64,000 bases of DNA from Zingiber officinale (GCF_018446385.1 NC_055996.1:14309317-14373316); one strand, 5' to 3'; numbered from the stretch's first letter, positions 49,623-62,571 are shown. Made by a program: numbers and translations. The notes: a model not told the origin generated them from the letters alone.

Positions 49623-52600
49623 ATCCCCCATACCTTATAAAAAGTTCGTCCTCGAACTTAGAACAATTCTGGGTACTTCTGTCTCATGTTGGCTTCTGTC
49701 TCCCAAGTTGCCTCTTCTGCTGTGTGACTGTGCCAAATGACTTTGACTAATGGTACTTCCTTGTTCCGCAATTTCTTAACTGCTCGGTCTATTATCTGAA
49801 TAGGCCGACTATCATAGCTGAGGTCTTCGCGGATCTGTACCGACTGGGGCTCAATCACCGGTGGCATCTGGGGTATGCTTCTCATAGAGACAAGAAATAC
49901 GTTGTAGACAATGACATTTCTGGGTAGCTCTAGCTCATATGCTACCTTGCTCACTCTTCATTGATAAGGTATGGTCCCACATATCCGGGACTAAGTTTGC
50001 CCTTCTTCCCAAAACGCATCACTCCCTTCATGGGAGCTACTCGAGGAACACTGTATCCCCGATTGAAAACTCTAAGGGTCTGCGCCGGTATCAGCATAAC
50101 TCTTACGGCGGCGCTGTCTCTATCCTCTAGCGGATCTGATGTATGGCTGGTATCTGCGACTAGATCTGTCTGAAGCTCTAGTTCCTCCTGCTCACCACTC
50201 TCATACCAGCAGATTGAGATCTACACCTCCGCCCATAGAGAGCCTCGTAAGGTGTCATGCCGATAGTGGCACGATAGCTGTTGTCTGCTAAGCTCAGATA
50301 TTTGCACCAACTTCCTTGAAGTCTAGGGCACACGCGGAGCATATCTTCGAGTACATGGTTTACTCTCTCCGTCGACCATCTGTCTGGAGGATGGAATCTG
50401 TGTCGAACTTTAACTTAGTGCCCAACGCCGACTGTACACACTCCTGAAGTGTGATGTGAATCTACTGTCTCTGCTTGAAATGATGGTTCGTGGGACTCCA
50501 TGTAGTCGACGATCTCTCGAGATACAACCGAGCTAGCTTCTCCATGGAGTAAGATATCTTGATAGCTAAGAAGTGGGCTGATTTAGTCAACATCGACTAT
50601 TACCCGATGGCGTCAAAACCATTCGTGGTTCCGGAGCCCCACTATGAAATCCATAGAGATATCCTCCCACTTCCACTGAATCAGATAGCCGAACTCCTCC
50701 TGGTCGCCGATGTTCTGCCTTGGCCCTCGACAGTGAGGCAGATGCTAACATATCCGGCGATGTCTCGCTTCATCCCGGCCACCAAAACGGTTCTTCGGTC
50801 TTGGTACATTTTGGTGGAACTCGGATGCATCATAGGAAGTCTTGTGAGCCTCATCTAAAATCTGCCTCGTAGCTCCTCCCGATCCGGAACACGGAGTCTA
50901 TCACCAAAATATAACACCCCGCTATCGGACACTGAATTCTCTACTTTCGATTCCGCTAGCCCTTGCTTGATTTTCTCAATTTCAGGGTCCCGCTCCCGAG
51001 TGACTGAATATCACCAAGCAAGGTAGACTCTAAGGTCATAGTAGAGAGTCGTCTAACGATGAGTTCGAGACCGAAATCTACGATCTCCTTCGTAGGGGTG
51101 GTGACATGGTCGTAAGAGATAACAAGGTAGCCTTGGATTTTAAGTGCGTCGGCTACCTTATTGGCTTTCATCGGATGGTAGAGGATGTCTATATCGTAGT
51201 CTTTGACCAGCCAAGCCATCTGTACTGCCGCATGTTCGATCCTTCCGAGTGAAAAAGTAATCGACTACGGTGATCTCAGATACACTCTGCATTGAGCTCC
51301 ATATAAGTAATGTCTCCAAATTTTGAGAGCGAACACTCATGCAAGCTCGAGGTCATGAGTAGGGTAATTCTTCTCATAATCCTTGAGTTGTCTGGAGGCA
51401 TAGGCGATCACCTTGCCGCTTTGCATCAGATCGCCTCCTAGTCCCAACTTAGAGGCATCACTATAGATGTCAAAGCCGGTGTTGTCTGTAGAGCCAAAAT
51501 GGAGCACCGGTCAATCTCCTTTTAGCTCATGAAGCCGTCTCACCCTCCGTCCACCGAAATTTCCTGTTCTTTTCCGGTAAGAGGCTGTGGGAGGCTATCT
51601 CGGAGAAGTCCTCTACAAACTTTCTCGTAGTTCTGCTAATCCCGAAAGCTCCTAATTTCACCGGCGTTCTTAGGTCGCTTCCAGTTATTTACTGCTTCTA
51701 TTGCTCGGATCTACCATAATACCATCCTTGAGATGATGTGACCGAAGGACACTGATCTAACCAAAATTCACATTTCGTGAACTTGGCGTATAGCTGGTTC
51801 TGCCTGAAGTACTATTCGCAGGTGCTCTGCATGTTCTTCCGAGTTCTGAGTAGATAAGAATGTCATCGATAAACACAATAACAAACTTATCTAAATACTC
51901 CCGAATACTCTGCTCATGAGATCCATGAATGTAGCGGAGCATTGGTCACGCCAAAGGGCATGACTACGAACTCAGTGTCCGTGTCCGTTCTCAATCTTGT
52001 CTTGGGTATATTCCTTCTTTAACCTTGACCGATGATAACCTGATCCGAGATCTATCTTGAGAACACCGCCTCCTTGGTGGTCGAACGGTCATCGATTCGG
52101 GAAGGGATACCTGCTTGATGGTGACTTGGTTCGGTGATCCGTAGTCTATGCACGATCGCATGCTTCCATCCTTCTTCTTCACGAACAACACAGGCGCTCC
52201 CCATGGTGAGTGACTAGGGCGCCCTTGTCAAGCAGCTCCTGTAGTTGCTCCCGAAGTTCCTTCACTGCTGGAGCCATGCGATATGGCGCTTTGGAAATAG
52301 GATTGGTGCCGGGAAGAGCTCTATCTCAAATTCAATCTCCCGACCTGGTGCTAGGCTCGGTAACTCCTCGGGAAGACTGCTGGGTAGTCACATAAACTCG
52401 GACTCCTACTAGCTGTTGGTCCTTGTCCTGGCCGGTATTGACTACATGTGCTAGGTACCGTACAACCCGAATCCATCAACTTCGTGCCTTCGTAGCTGAG
52501 AAATTTCTGGCTTTTCTCTTTGGTTCTCCGATGTACTCGATTGTGCTTCGGGTTGGAATACGACTTTCTGCTTACGGCACTCTATGGAAGCACCGTATCC

Positions 52601-53990
52601 GATCAGAAGTCCATTCCAAGGATGACGTCGTAGTCATCATTTCGCAGGATTAGATCACGGAAGAGTTCCCTCGTCTATAATGACTGGCCTTTGCGAGCGC
52701 GTGGATGCCATGATCTCTCCGAAGGTAGTGCCAAACCGACCACCGAGTACCTCCGAGGGTATTTCCAATTTTGAGAACACCCGGCTATATATGAATGGGT
52801 TGCCCAAGATCAAATAGAATAGCACTATACTGAAAATGCTAATCGACCTGTGACCACTGCCGAGGCACGTCCTCTTTGGTGAGTGAGTAGATCCTCGCAT
52901 TCGCGTAGCTGGAGGGGCTTCTAACCTACCGGCGATAAGTGGACCTTCTAGAGCGGTCTGCATCCGATATAACTGAGCCGGCTGCATACTGAATCTGCTG
53001 TGGCCGAGGAAGACCGGTCTTATTCGGGCCTTGCTTGGCCATGTGCCCTTCTTGTCCACATTCAGAGCATCCTCGTGTGCCTTGCGACAAACCCCGGTGA
53101 AATTTCCCACAAGTAGCACACTTTGGATAACTGGGTCGTTGCTAGATGGTCCTCCTTTTGGGTCACTCCCGATTTGCGCTTCTTGGAGTTCCCTTCGAGC
53201 TGTGGCCTTGCTGCTTTTGAGTGTGAGAGTTTCCTGGCCTTTGACTCGAGGAGACTTGCTTCACGCTTATCTGCTCCGTAATGCTCGTGGTCAAGGCACC
53301 GCTCACTAACTCCTCCGTAGTTTGTGGCCTATGTATGCCACCACCCACGTTCACTGCTATCTCGGCCTCGGCATCTTGAGCATCAACCGATTCGTTCCTT
53401 CTCTGTGCTCACTAGCTCGGGCATAGACGAGCCAACCGTTGAATTTCTTCACGGCTTCCTCCACCGAAAGGTTGCCTGACAAAACTCGGTGAACTCGTCA
53501 GAGTGGCGGTTTGTGACCAGATGTGAAAGAACCTCGAAGAACTCCTTCTCAAGTCGCCCCATAACATCCGGTTCACCGGGCGCTGCTCGATCCTTTCCCA
53601 CCACATGCGTGCCTCTGTCAGGCAAAAGGAGGCACACTTCACCTTCTCGTGTTCGGGCCAGTCTAAGCTCCATCGTGTCTCCAGTGTTTTGAACCAGCTT
53701 GTGCATCCCATGGTTCACTAGTGCTTGAGAAGTTCTCCGGCTTGACTCACCGCCACTGGATCGATAGGCTTCCTTTCTTGGCTCACTGGGCACTGCCGTG
53801 TCAGAGGGTCGAGCTGGTGGAACCTCTAAGACTACCGAGTCGTCAAATTCGGTTCCCGGGTGACTGTGGGTATTCACTGATTAGCCTTTAAGGTGGCTAT
53901 TTCTCGTTGTCACCTAGTCAGAATCGAGCCACTAATGTCAGGGTCCGGAGGAGGCACCGAATCGCCGCCTCTTGGGCTCAGAGCTAGTGC
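49623..53990 (-). pseudogene. Gypsy gag-pol, heavily frameshifted
   Basis: Reading the minus strand from the 5' end: gag pieces at 53877-53412 (LARTREGEV, TNRHSDEFTEFCQ and, in another frame, WPEHEKVKCASFCLTEARMW); a broken zinc-knuckle region near 53060-53110; reverse transcriptase at 52191-51757 ([17 protein letters not shown], then FVIVFIDDILIYSE, with FIDD as the catalytic motif); RNase H at about 51340-50956 (MAWLVKDYDIDILYHPMKAN); integrase pieces down to about 49960; and the C-terminal tail at 49954-49658 (KVAYELELP, LVKVIWHSHTAEEATWE, MRQKYPELF), which resembles the chromodomain end of Tekay/Del-type chromoviruses. The frame changes every few hundred bases. Confidence 0.85.
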
Positions 53991-54228
53991 CCTTCTAGTC
54001 AGGGCGCCCTCGTGCCATTTCTAAAGACAAAGAGAACATAACATAACTAATGTAATCGCAGTTATATAACTACTGATATCATGTTTAAAAACTAATACAT
54101 ACTAGCAAGCAGTAGGCATATAAACATGAACTGTAATAACAAAAACAAGGAGCATAAATTAAGTAGAGGTATTCTTACTTGGAAGCTGTAGGTACAATTC
54201 TGATGTGTGTGTAGGAAGTATGGAACAC

Positions 54229-54241
54229 TGCTCTGATACCA
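54229..54241 (-). other. Primer-binding site of the gypsy element
   Basis: TGGTATCAGAGCA on the minus strand lies three bases from the GTTACA end of the 5' LTR, matching the initiator tRNA-Met 3' end. Confidence 0.9.
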
Positions 54242-54244
54242 CTC

Positions 54245-56533
54245 TGTAACGACCCACCTTCCAGTACTAGGGCCGATCGCTACAATAATGCTAAACTATA
54301 CCGTGCGGAAAGTTGGGCTAACTAAAATTTTACTCTACTAATGATCGATACAATCGATAAGAAAGGTCTAAAGACCTTCTTTGGGTGTACATATGCTAAG
54401 GAGGGAAACTGAACATCCCAATCGAGCTAGGGACTAGAAACTAACTTCCCAACTACCTACCTCAACATTGATCTACGATCGATCAAGTCGGGAAGTTTCG
54501 TTTAATCCTGATCGGTCCGACCGATCCAGTGTGGCTAGATCGGTCGGTCGGACCGATCCAGGTGTCTGGATCGGTCGATCGACCGATCCAGCACCAAAGT
54601 AGCTAAGCTTGGCGCAGCTGGATCGGTTACCGACCGATCCAGGAGGACACAGAATCAGTAATCTACTGGATCGGCCTACCGACCGATCCAGGAGTGCATC
54701 GATCTGTAGATCGATCGGGTATCTGATTTCGATCGAACTTTGGATTTCATCACTTTTCGTGCCAAAATCTCACACAACAATTCTAAAATCAATGGAAATA
54801 CATTCTAACAACTATTAACCAGCATTCTAACATAATTACTAACAAACTAAATGAATCTCCCATGATTTAAACACTCTAAGGTTCAAAATTGCATAAAAGA
54901 AGAAATACTAAGGCTTCTACTATTTAAGCTTGCTAAAAACCCCTGAGGATCTTTTATTCCAGTTCCTTCCACACACATCTTGATCTGCATTGACCTCCAG
55001 CCTCCGTTACTGGTTCACTTTTCCTTTACCTTTATATGCAGTATAAGAAAAGTAGTATCTGTAAGCTAAAAAGCTTAGTAAGAAACCATCTACCTCACAA
55101 AAACATGCAACGATGCAAATATGATTTTAAATCATGCTGTTTAAAACATATGTTGGATACACTGAATAAACTAAGCATGACATGACATAGAAGCATATAA
55201 TCATGACATATCTAAAGCTGAGCATAAAGTCATCATGCATATTCACAGGGAAAAACTAAGCTGATACTATGAACTGAGCTACGCTAATACTGAGCTACTG
55301 CTAGAACTGTACTGAATTCACGAACTACTTTATGAAAGGTTGAAAATCATATACATATAATAAGTGAAAATACTAAACATGCTGCTGATGGGCCCGGCAA
55401 CTGTACGTGCTATGCGCGCATCTCTAACTAGACCCGGGGTTGCAAGTCCCGAATTTAGTAGAGCTACTAGGTTATCTAAACCTAGGGACCGACTATGGGA
55501 GCTCAACCCAATGAATATCTAATCCAGTACAGTGCTAACTGAAAAGTAAAATACTGAGTATAGCTAAACTGTTCTAAATTGCTGTTTCTAGGTTATCTGA
55601 ACCTAGAGCTAGGTTGTCTGAACCTAGAGGCGACTGTGGGAGCCCACCCATTGGACCGTAGTCCCATATAAGCTAGAATAGACCGATTTACTAATTTAGA
55701 TGCTTCTAATGCATCCAACTGTGCTAATGAAAATGCCTAAGTTGCATTTTTTTCTAGGCTGGTTATTTAATCAAACACCTAGTGTGCTTTAACTCCCTTC
55801 TCTATTAGGAAGACTACCTTTAGGCACCCAACAGCATCTAAACCTCTAACTGAAGGAGAAAGACGTGTCCGGCCCATCTAAAGGTACTCACTAAATCTCT
55901 AAACCTGCGAGGAGGGTTAAATACACTCTATGTGTCGAAAACATACGCATATAACTAAACTAATGCACAGGAAATCAAACGGTAGCTATTATACTGCAGG
56001 TGAGGGGTTTCTTACCTCTTGTTTATAATTTCTTACGATTCTATTCGCTCGAATTCCGGTGGAGATGACCTTCTCGACGATCCGCTCACGTCTTTGCGTT
56101 CCTCTCGCGGAGAAGAACCTCTTTCGTGTTGGAGTCGTAAAGAACCCTATGGACCTTGGGGTGGCGCCGAGAGAAAGAGGAGACGGGAGAGGCGGCGTGA
56201 GAGGGTTTCGGTGGAGAAGGATGTGCCGAACCAAAATAAAATAAACCAAACCCTCTTTAAGTTTCCTATTTATATTAAGTGGATTATTGAACCCAACTCC
56301 AATATAAATATAATTGGTTCCTCATTCTTTCAGCACGACCCTGCTGGGTTCACCGGTTACTAGCATTATCCCTTACACCATAGGTCTCGGGCTCGATTCC
56401 CGCCTAAGCTATTTTATTCTTTTAATTATTTTTGCTACTTCCGCTACTCGGAAAATTCCGGAAAAATATCTAAAAATTCCAGAAAAATCATAGAATAATT
56501 CTAATGCAAGTTTGAGAATTTTCGGGCGTTACA
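54245..56533 (-). repeat. 5' LTR of the nested gypsy element (2289 bp)
   Basis: TGTAACGACCC to GGGCGTTACA, flanked by the primer-binding site and by the GATCA duplication. It contains its own variants of the palindrome array (about 54510-54710). Confidence 0.93.
54510..54715. repeat. Array of short palindromes in the gypsy 5' LTR
   Basis: About five units of the type GGATCGGTC-N-GACCGATCC are seen. The loops differ from those in the other LTR (GGTCG, GATC, TACC), so the arms are kept while the centres change. Confidence 0.85.
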
Positions 56534-56538
56534 GATCA

Positions 56539-57742
56539 TGCCATAAATTAAAACACTCAACAACATAGCTGGAAGCATTTATTTTATTACCATCAAAATT
56601 TCGGAGTACAGACATTACAACCATTTTGAATAGACCCTTTTCTAGGTACCCCTTTCCTACGAAGACACCATTCTTCGTAAGTACAAAGTTGTCTGACTGG
56701 AACACTAGCCTAAATCCGGCCTTGACCAATGCAGCTCCAGAAACTAGGTTCTTACTGATGTCGGGAACATGGAGTACATCAATGAGTGTTAGCTCCTTTC
56801 CGGACGTCATCTTCAGAACAACCTTTCCGAGTCCAACAATTGGCGACGTCGTGGAATTACCCATATAGAGCTTCCTGCCATTTATCGGAGTATACTTGGA
56901 GAACATCGCTTTATCAGAACAGATATGACTAGTTGCTCCAGTATCAATGAACCACTGCTTCGGGTTGGTATCCACCAAGTTGGCTTCAAATACAACCGCA
57001 GTGAGATCCAAGTCCTCAAGAGAGGTTGCGACATGATTCGCAACATCCTTTGGCCCCTTGGTTGGCTTCTTTGGGTGTCTGCAGTCCTTGGATAGGTGTC
57101 CTACCTTTCCACAGTTGTAGCAGGACCTTTGAACTTCTTTGCTTGAGCCTTCTTTTTGAACTGCTTCGGCTTTTTGGCGTTCGGCTCGACCAGGTTGGAC
57201 ATTTCGTCTATAGTCCGCTTGGTTCCTCTGGAGTCGGATAACTTTCGATTATCCTCCTCTATTCGTAGCCTCAGGATCAGGTCTTGCAGCCCTATTTCCT
57301 TTTGCTTGTGCTTTAGGTAATTCTTGAAATCCTTTCATGACGGAGGGAGCTTCTCAATTACCGCAGCAACTGCGAATGTCTCGTTCAGCTTCATGCCTTC
57401 GACGTCCAGATCATGCAGTATTAATTGCATATCTTGGACTTGAGATGAGACGCTTTTTGAGTCCACCATCTTGAAATCCAGAAACCGACCGACAATGAAT
57501 TTCTTCAATCCAGCATTTTCGGTCTTGTATTTCTTCTCAAGGGATTCCCACAAAGATTTTGCCGTCTCCAGAGAACAATATACGTTATATAACGTGTTAT
57601 CCAAGGCGTTGAGTATATAATTGCGGCACAGAAAATCTCCATGAGACCACGCATCGCTAGCTACCTTCCGTAGCGGCTGGCGTGTCTTCGCAAAAATCGT
57701 ACAAGGTTTAGCGTTGTTAGATAAAACAACATCTTCCGCCAT
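56539..57742 (-). pseudogene. Copia gag and protease, with one nonsense codon in gag
   Basis: Gag begins at ATG 57742 (MAEDVVLSNNAKPC) and shows WESLEKKYKTENAGLKKF and VAAVIEKLPPS. There TGA at 57337-57335 replaces the Trp codon of the usual PPSWKDF. The frame continues with a CCHC knuckle (CYNCGKVGHLSKDC, about 57120-57080), then protease (WFIDTGATSHIC) and LVSGAALVKAGF, ending in FNLWHD where the gypsy element enters. The first part of pol resumes at 47352. Confidence 0.88.
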
Positions 57743-57861
57743 CTTTTGAAGTCGGTTCCGTGAATTTCTCCGCTTTTCTCCGTCTGGAATGGTTAACGAC
57801 GGCCTGAACGACCGGGAATGTCGCTGGTAGCCATATCGCCAGGAATATCGCTTACGATCGC

Positions 57862-59070
57862 TGACCCCGTAGCTTCCGGAGTATGCAAACCGATCGTCGA
57901 GGCTAGTGTTCGACACTATCTCCATAAACGATATTGCTCCGTTGCTTAAGATTGTTGCAATTGCTCCCAAGATACTGCTAACGCTGAAATCGTAGCACTC
58001 CGACTTCCGAGACCAGCGAACCTTTTAGTAGACTTCTTGGACTCTTGTATGCACAAGATGAGATGAATGCTTGAGGAAGAGAAGAGAGGATTGAGTGAGT
58101 ATTCCATCATCTGGAGGGTTCTATTTATACTGAAAGAAGAGGTTGAGTGTCCTTTGGGTGAGTGGATGTGTTCCTTGGGCTGGATCGATCTAGATCATCT
58201 ATTCTGAAGGGTTGTAACCCTTCACCAAGCCTACTTCAATCTCATCCATCAGATCTGAGGAGTTGTGACCCTCAGATCCGCCTATTGTCATCGGCCATCG
58301 GATCTGGATCCATTGATTCGATGCTTCAGATCAAGTCTCATCCCAGGCCGTCAGATCGTTACTCTTTGCGATCTAACGCTCTAGATCGCATCACAAGCGA
58401 TCCATCATACATATTTAATCAACGTTGATCAACGGTAGCCATCCATTCCCTAAGTCAACTGTCCAGTCATCTCCCTTTGCCCACGAGGATGCCGCGTAGG
58501 TACTGTCACGTCAGGTACGAGCCTGACACGTCACCCGAGTGCCACGTAGGCACTGTAATGTCACCTGGAGCATAAATTTAAGCTCCTCAATGCTCCTCGC
58601 GAAGTGCAAAGTGCAAAGTGCAAAGTGCAAAGTGCAAAGTGCAAAGTGCGCCTACAAAGCGCCCATTGCGCACTTGCGCACTTGCGCACTTGCGCACTTG
58701 CGCACTTGGCGGGTGACGGGCTCACAGGTGCGAGCACCTGCTCGCCCTGGGCTAAGGGGTCACCTGTCCTTTTATTTTTTGTGTTAACTTCATTAACACA
58801 TCTTCATTAATAAGTAGAGAATACACATCGAGAATTTCCGATGTGGGACTATTCTCCCATGCACTTTATTAATGAATAATAAATGTTATTTTGTGCTGAC
58901 TTTAAACATTAATTTTTCATTCACCCTTAATCGGTTTTGAGCAAATTAATAGTCTAAATCTATCTACGCGAATCGTAGATTTCAATTTTGAAGTCAATTA
59001 CGACTTTCAACAATTGATGGCTTCCTTCCTCTAAATCGTTTTGGTCCATTTAAGGCCCCAATATCCAACA
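57862..59070 (-). repeat. 5' LTR of the 43-59 kb copia
   Basis: Pairs with 43141-44271. The outer end CCAATATCCAACA is exact and followed by GTTTC. The inner end is slightly changed (CGCTGACCCC instead of TGTTGACCACC), and the expected primer-binding site is not recognisable. It is longer than its partner, largely because of the heptamer/octamer expansion at 58602-58708. Confidence 0.88.
58602..58708. repeat. Paired short tandem expansions in a copia LTR
   Basis: Six GTGCAAA heptamers are followed 20-odd bases later by five GCGCACTT octamers. The other LTR (about 43877-43910) and the fragment at 15729 have only a single copy of each. The two blocks are partly complementary and could form a stem. 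Confidence 0.93.
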
Positions 59071-59075
59071 GTTTC

Positions 59076-60480
59076 CTCGGCAAATTCTTGAGGTATTTTG
59101 GAAGACTCACATGTAACCTCATCAAATTGTCTTTTTCTATATATTTGTCTCTTTTCAGGAAAAATAGGATCAATCTCAATTGTTGAAGCAAGTTCTTCTG
59201 CTGTATTGATGACTTGTCCATATTAGATTCTTTGTACTCTTCAAAAGAAGTAATTAGCTCCTTAATGTTGGTTATAGCAATGCCAATAAGCATGCTTTTA
59301 TATTGTAAGTCTTTGCTAATAATGCTAACTTTACCCAATATGTCATACTAAATAATCATACCCACTAAAAACTCAAAATTTCTAAGTTTAAATGTTGTTA
59401 AAGACTTAACTTCACTTGTTATTTTAGAGTCGGTGTCTTTTTCTTCTGCAACTTAAAGTAAAACTTCTCTGATTTGTTGAGCTTAAAGTACAATTATTTT
59501 CACACTTTCAATACGGCTTTCACATCGAGTGATTGGCAATGGCTTGAGAGTTAAACATTTTATCGTCATATGATCTATTAAAATCCTACACCTCTTTATA
59601 GAATAAGAACATATTATATAAATTCATTATACTACTCCAAAAAAAATCTTTCGCTTTTCCTTAGGAATTTGCAATGTTACAAAGGGTTAAATTCCAACAA
59701 TGACAACCACATGGAGTGTATAATACTCCAAGATTTATATCCAATAATTTTTTTTGTACGCCTTGGTGTCTTCCTTTCATATTTACCCCATTATCATATC
59801 CCTACCCTCTCATATTATCAATATCAAGATTAAAAATTTCCAACATATTTTTGTAGTTCTTCAAACAACTCTTGTCTTGTTGTATCATCTACTTTCAAAA
59901 ATCCCAAAAAGTATTCTTCTACTTTCATTGCACTTGTAGAATTATCAACACATCTTATAACTAAAGTCATTTACTCTTGGTTACTAACATTAGGAGTGCA
60001 ATCAAGTTTTACGGAAAAGAACTTAGGGGGTGCTTGCTTTCCGAAAAGGAATGAGAATGAAGATGATAGAAGTGGAGAATGTGAATGGAGGGGTTTTCAT
60101 TCTCCCTATTTTGCTAAGTAATGTTCCATTACCATGTTTAGGGAATTAAATTCGTGAGACCCACCACCAATTCCCCAAACCAAGTACTAAGTTTTCATTC
60201 CTTCACTATTCCCCACTCTTATACCATCCAGCCAAGCACCCCTTTAGCTTTTTTAATATTTTGAAAAATATAACTCTTGATTTCATAAGCTAATAAACAT
60301 ATCAACTCATTATGAATTTTGTGGCTAAGATAATAATGATATGTATTTCTTTAAAGATGTTCCTTCATAACTAAGCCGGAGCCCCACTGGCAATCGTCTC
60401 AATAGCAACCATAGAGTTACCATTGTTATTATCATAAAGCTTTTCATTACTACCAGGAAATGCTATGTTTTGTTTAACTA
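59076..60480 (-). pseudogene. hAT transposase copy 1, N-terminal/central part
   Basis: Continuation of the copy interrupted by copia. The minus strand gives the central piece KVSIISKDLQYKSMLIGIAI, NIKELITSFEEYKE (59338-59076) and further upstream a decayed match to the region of copy 2 around 62160-62400. A MITE sits at 60026-60243. Several frameshifts and stops make it non-functional. Confidence 0.78.
60026..60243. mobile_element. Tourist-like MITE (218 bp) in hAT copy 1
   Basis: The inverted ends are GGGGGTGCTTG and CAAGCACCCCT. TTA flanks both sides (60023-60025, 60244-60246), a PIF/Harbinger-type duplication. The intact site GAACTTAGCTTC is present in hAT copy 2 at about 62378-62389. Confidence 0.88.
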
Positions 60481-60559
60481 AATAAAAATTATGATAATAT
60501 ATATATATATAACACATCAAGTTGTTATGGTACGCCTATCTCCCTCGGCATGCCTCTGC

Positions 60560-62571
60560 TGCCCTCCAACCGAAATAAAATATGCTAAATCACATTAGAT
60601 TTACAAATGGTTGATACCCTACTTATCTTATGAATGATTGATATCTTACTTATCTTATCAGGGTGGGTCCTAAATTTTGAACGGTCTGATAAAAAAAATT
60701 AACCCTATATTAATTTTAAAAATAATAAAATTGATACTATAAAAATAATTTTATTAACGGAATGCATAAAATGAGATTTATAATAATAAAAAATATTATA
60801 ATTATAATCTGCATTGCTAATAATCAATATCATTACATTATAGAAAATGAAAAAAATAACTATTGCCATTAAGTATAAAAATTGATCTTCTTGTATTTTT
60901 ATTTGTAAAGTCATCAATCAATTTTTTATAATTATGTTTTTTTAGAAACTCACTTTTAATCGAAATAATAGCTAATGTATTCAATCTTATTTGGGTCATA
61001 GTTGATCTCAAACAAGATTTTAACACCTTCAATTTAGAAAACTTCTTTTTACAGATGTAACAATCACCGAAATAATCAATAATATCCTGTATATAATGAA
61101 TGAATTCGGGAAACAATTCATTCTTTGTAAAAAATTATTTCACTGGCTTGTTTTTGTTTCCTTTGGTAGAATATGTTGTATGATTTTTAGTTCTTGATAT
61201 AAGTCATCTCCATCCAAATTTGAAACATCTTGTCCTATACTCTCTTTTCTTTGTAGTTTTCTTTCAAGATTCTTGCAATAAGCTTTCAAGTCTTCATCAA
61301 TCAATAAACTCAACTTTTTGGCTGTGAAAAAGAATCTAAAAAGATATTCATATTCTCATATTGCTTAAACCTTTTCTTCAATAATCCAATTGTTTGATCT
61401 ACTATATATAAGAAATAATGAAACTGTAAAAGCTTCCTCGGCAAATTCATTAGGTATTTTGGAAGACTCACATGTAATCTCATCAAAATATCTTTTTCTA
61501 TATATTTGTCTCTTTTCAAGAAAAACATGATTAATCTCCATTGTTGAAGCAAGTTCTTTTGATGTATTGATAGCTTGTCCAAATTCAAATTCTCTGTACT
61601 CTTCAAAAGAAGTAATTAGCTCTTTAACATTAGTCATAGAAATGTCAATAAACATGTTTTTAGATTGTAAGCCTTTGCTAATAATGTTAATTTTACCCAA
61701 TATGTCATACCAAATAATCATACCCACTAAAAATTCAAAACTTCCAAGTTTAAATATTGTTAAAGACTTAACTTCACTTTTTATTTTAGAGTCAGTGTCT
61801 TTTTCTTTTGCAACTTGAAGTAAATCTTCTCTGATTTGTTGAGCTTAAAGTACCACTACTTTCACACTTTCAATACGACTTTCCCATTGAGTGATTTACA
61901 ATGGCTTGAGAGTTAAAACTTTTATCGTCACATGATCTATTAGAATCTTCCATCTCTCTATAGAATGAGAAAATATTGTATAAATTCATTATACTACTCT
62001 AAAAAGTTGTTCACTTTTCCACAGGAATTTACAATATTACAAAGGGTTAAATTCAAACAATGACAACCACATGGAGTGTATAATGCTTTAGGATTTATAT
62101 CTAATAATTTTTTCTGTATGCCTTGGTGTCTTCCTTTCATATTTGCCCCATTATCATATCTCTACCCTCTCACATTATCAATATCAAGATCAAATTTTTT
62201 TAACATATTTTGTAGTTCTTCAAACAATTCTTGTCTTATTATATCATCTACTTTCAAAAATCTCAAAAAGTATTCTTCTACTTTCATTGGACTTGTAGAA
62301 ACATCAACACATCTGACAACTGAAGTCATTTGCTTTTGGTTACTAACATTATGGGTGCAATCAAGTATTATAGAAAAGAACTTAGCTTCTTTAATGTTTT
62401 GAAGAATAGAACTCTTGATTTCAGAAGCTAACAAACATATCAACGTATTCTGAATTTTGTGGTGAAGATAATGATGATGTGTATTTATTTCAAGACGTTT
62501 CTTCATCACTGAGTCCCACTCGACAATCACCTCAATAGCAACGATAAAGTTACCATTGTTATCATCATAAG
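60560..62571 (-). pseudogene. hAT transposase copy 2 (ZMYM1/TTF-type)
   Basis: Pieces on the minus strand: 62571-62162 ([63 protein letters not shown]); 61727-61365 (GMIIWYDILGKINIISKGLQ, KELITSFEEYREFEF); and 61116-60838 (KVLKSCLRSTMTQIRLNTLA dimerisation region). The catalytic centre lying between the first two pieces in complete relatives is largely missing or unreadable, and frames are broken. It is related to copy 1 and lies head-to-tail with it. The 5' side is cut by an LTR at 62572. Confidence 0.8.

Larger units (their letters stand above)
47358..56533 (-). mobile_element. Chromovirus-like Ty3/gypsy element nested in copia integrase
   Basis: LTRs lie at 47358-49622 and 54245-56533. 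The target duplication GATCA is at 47353-47357 and 56534-56538. The termini are TGTAACG...CGTTACA (left copy TGAAACG). The primer-binding site is at 54229-54241, and a polypurine tract (ATCCCCCATA, plus strand) follows 49622. Domain order gag, reverse transcriptase, RNase H, integrase and a C-terminal chromodomain-like tail identifies gypsy. The coding region has many small indels, so it is dead. Confidence 0.93.
43141..59070 (-). mobile_element. Ty1/copia element inserted in a hAT gene
   Basis: LTRs lie at 43141-44271 (3') and about 57862-59070 (5'). The 5-bp target duplication GTTTC is at 43136-43140 and 59071-59075. Body order on the minus strand is gag, zinc knuckle, protease, integrase, reverse transcriptase, RNase H, then polypurine tract (ATCCCCCAC on the plus strand at 44272). 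The empty site is preserved in hAT copy 2 at about 61430. The body is interrupted by a gypsy element at 47358-56533 and by many frameshifts. Confidence 0.95.

Noticed and set aside
58602..58708. Possible CRISPR-like or satellite array
   Set aside because: The units are 7-8 bp without spacers, in a eukaryotic LTR; this is simple-sequence expansion.
58539..58787. 82-codon frame through the GTGCAAA expansion
   Set aside because: The frame is a product of the microsatellite (KCKVQSA repeats) in an LTR.
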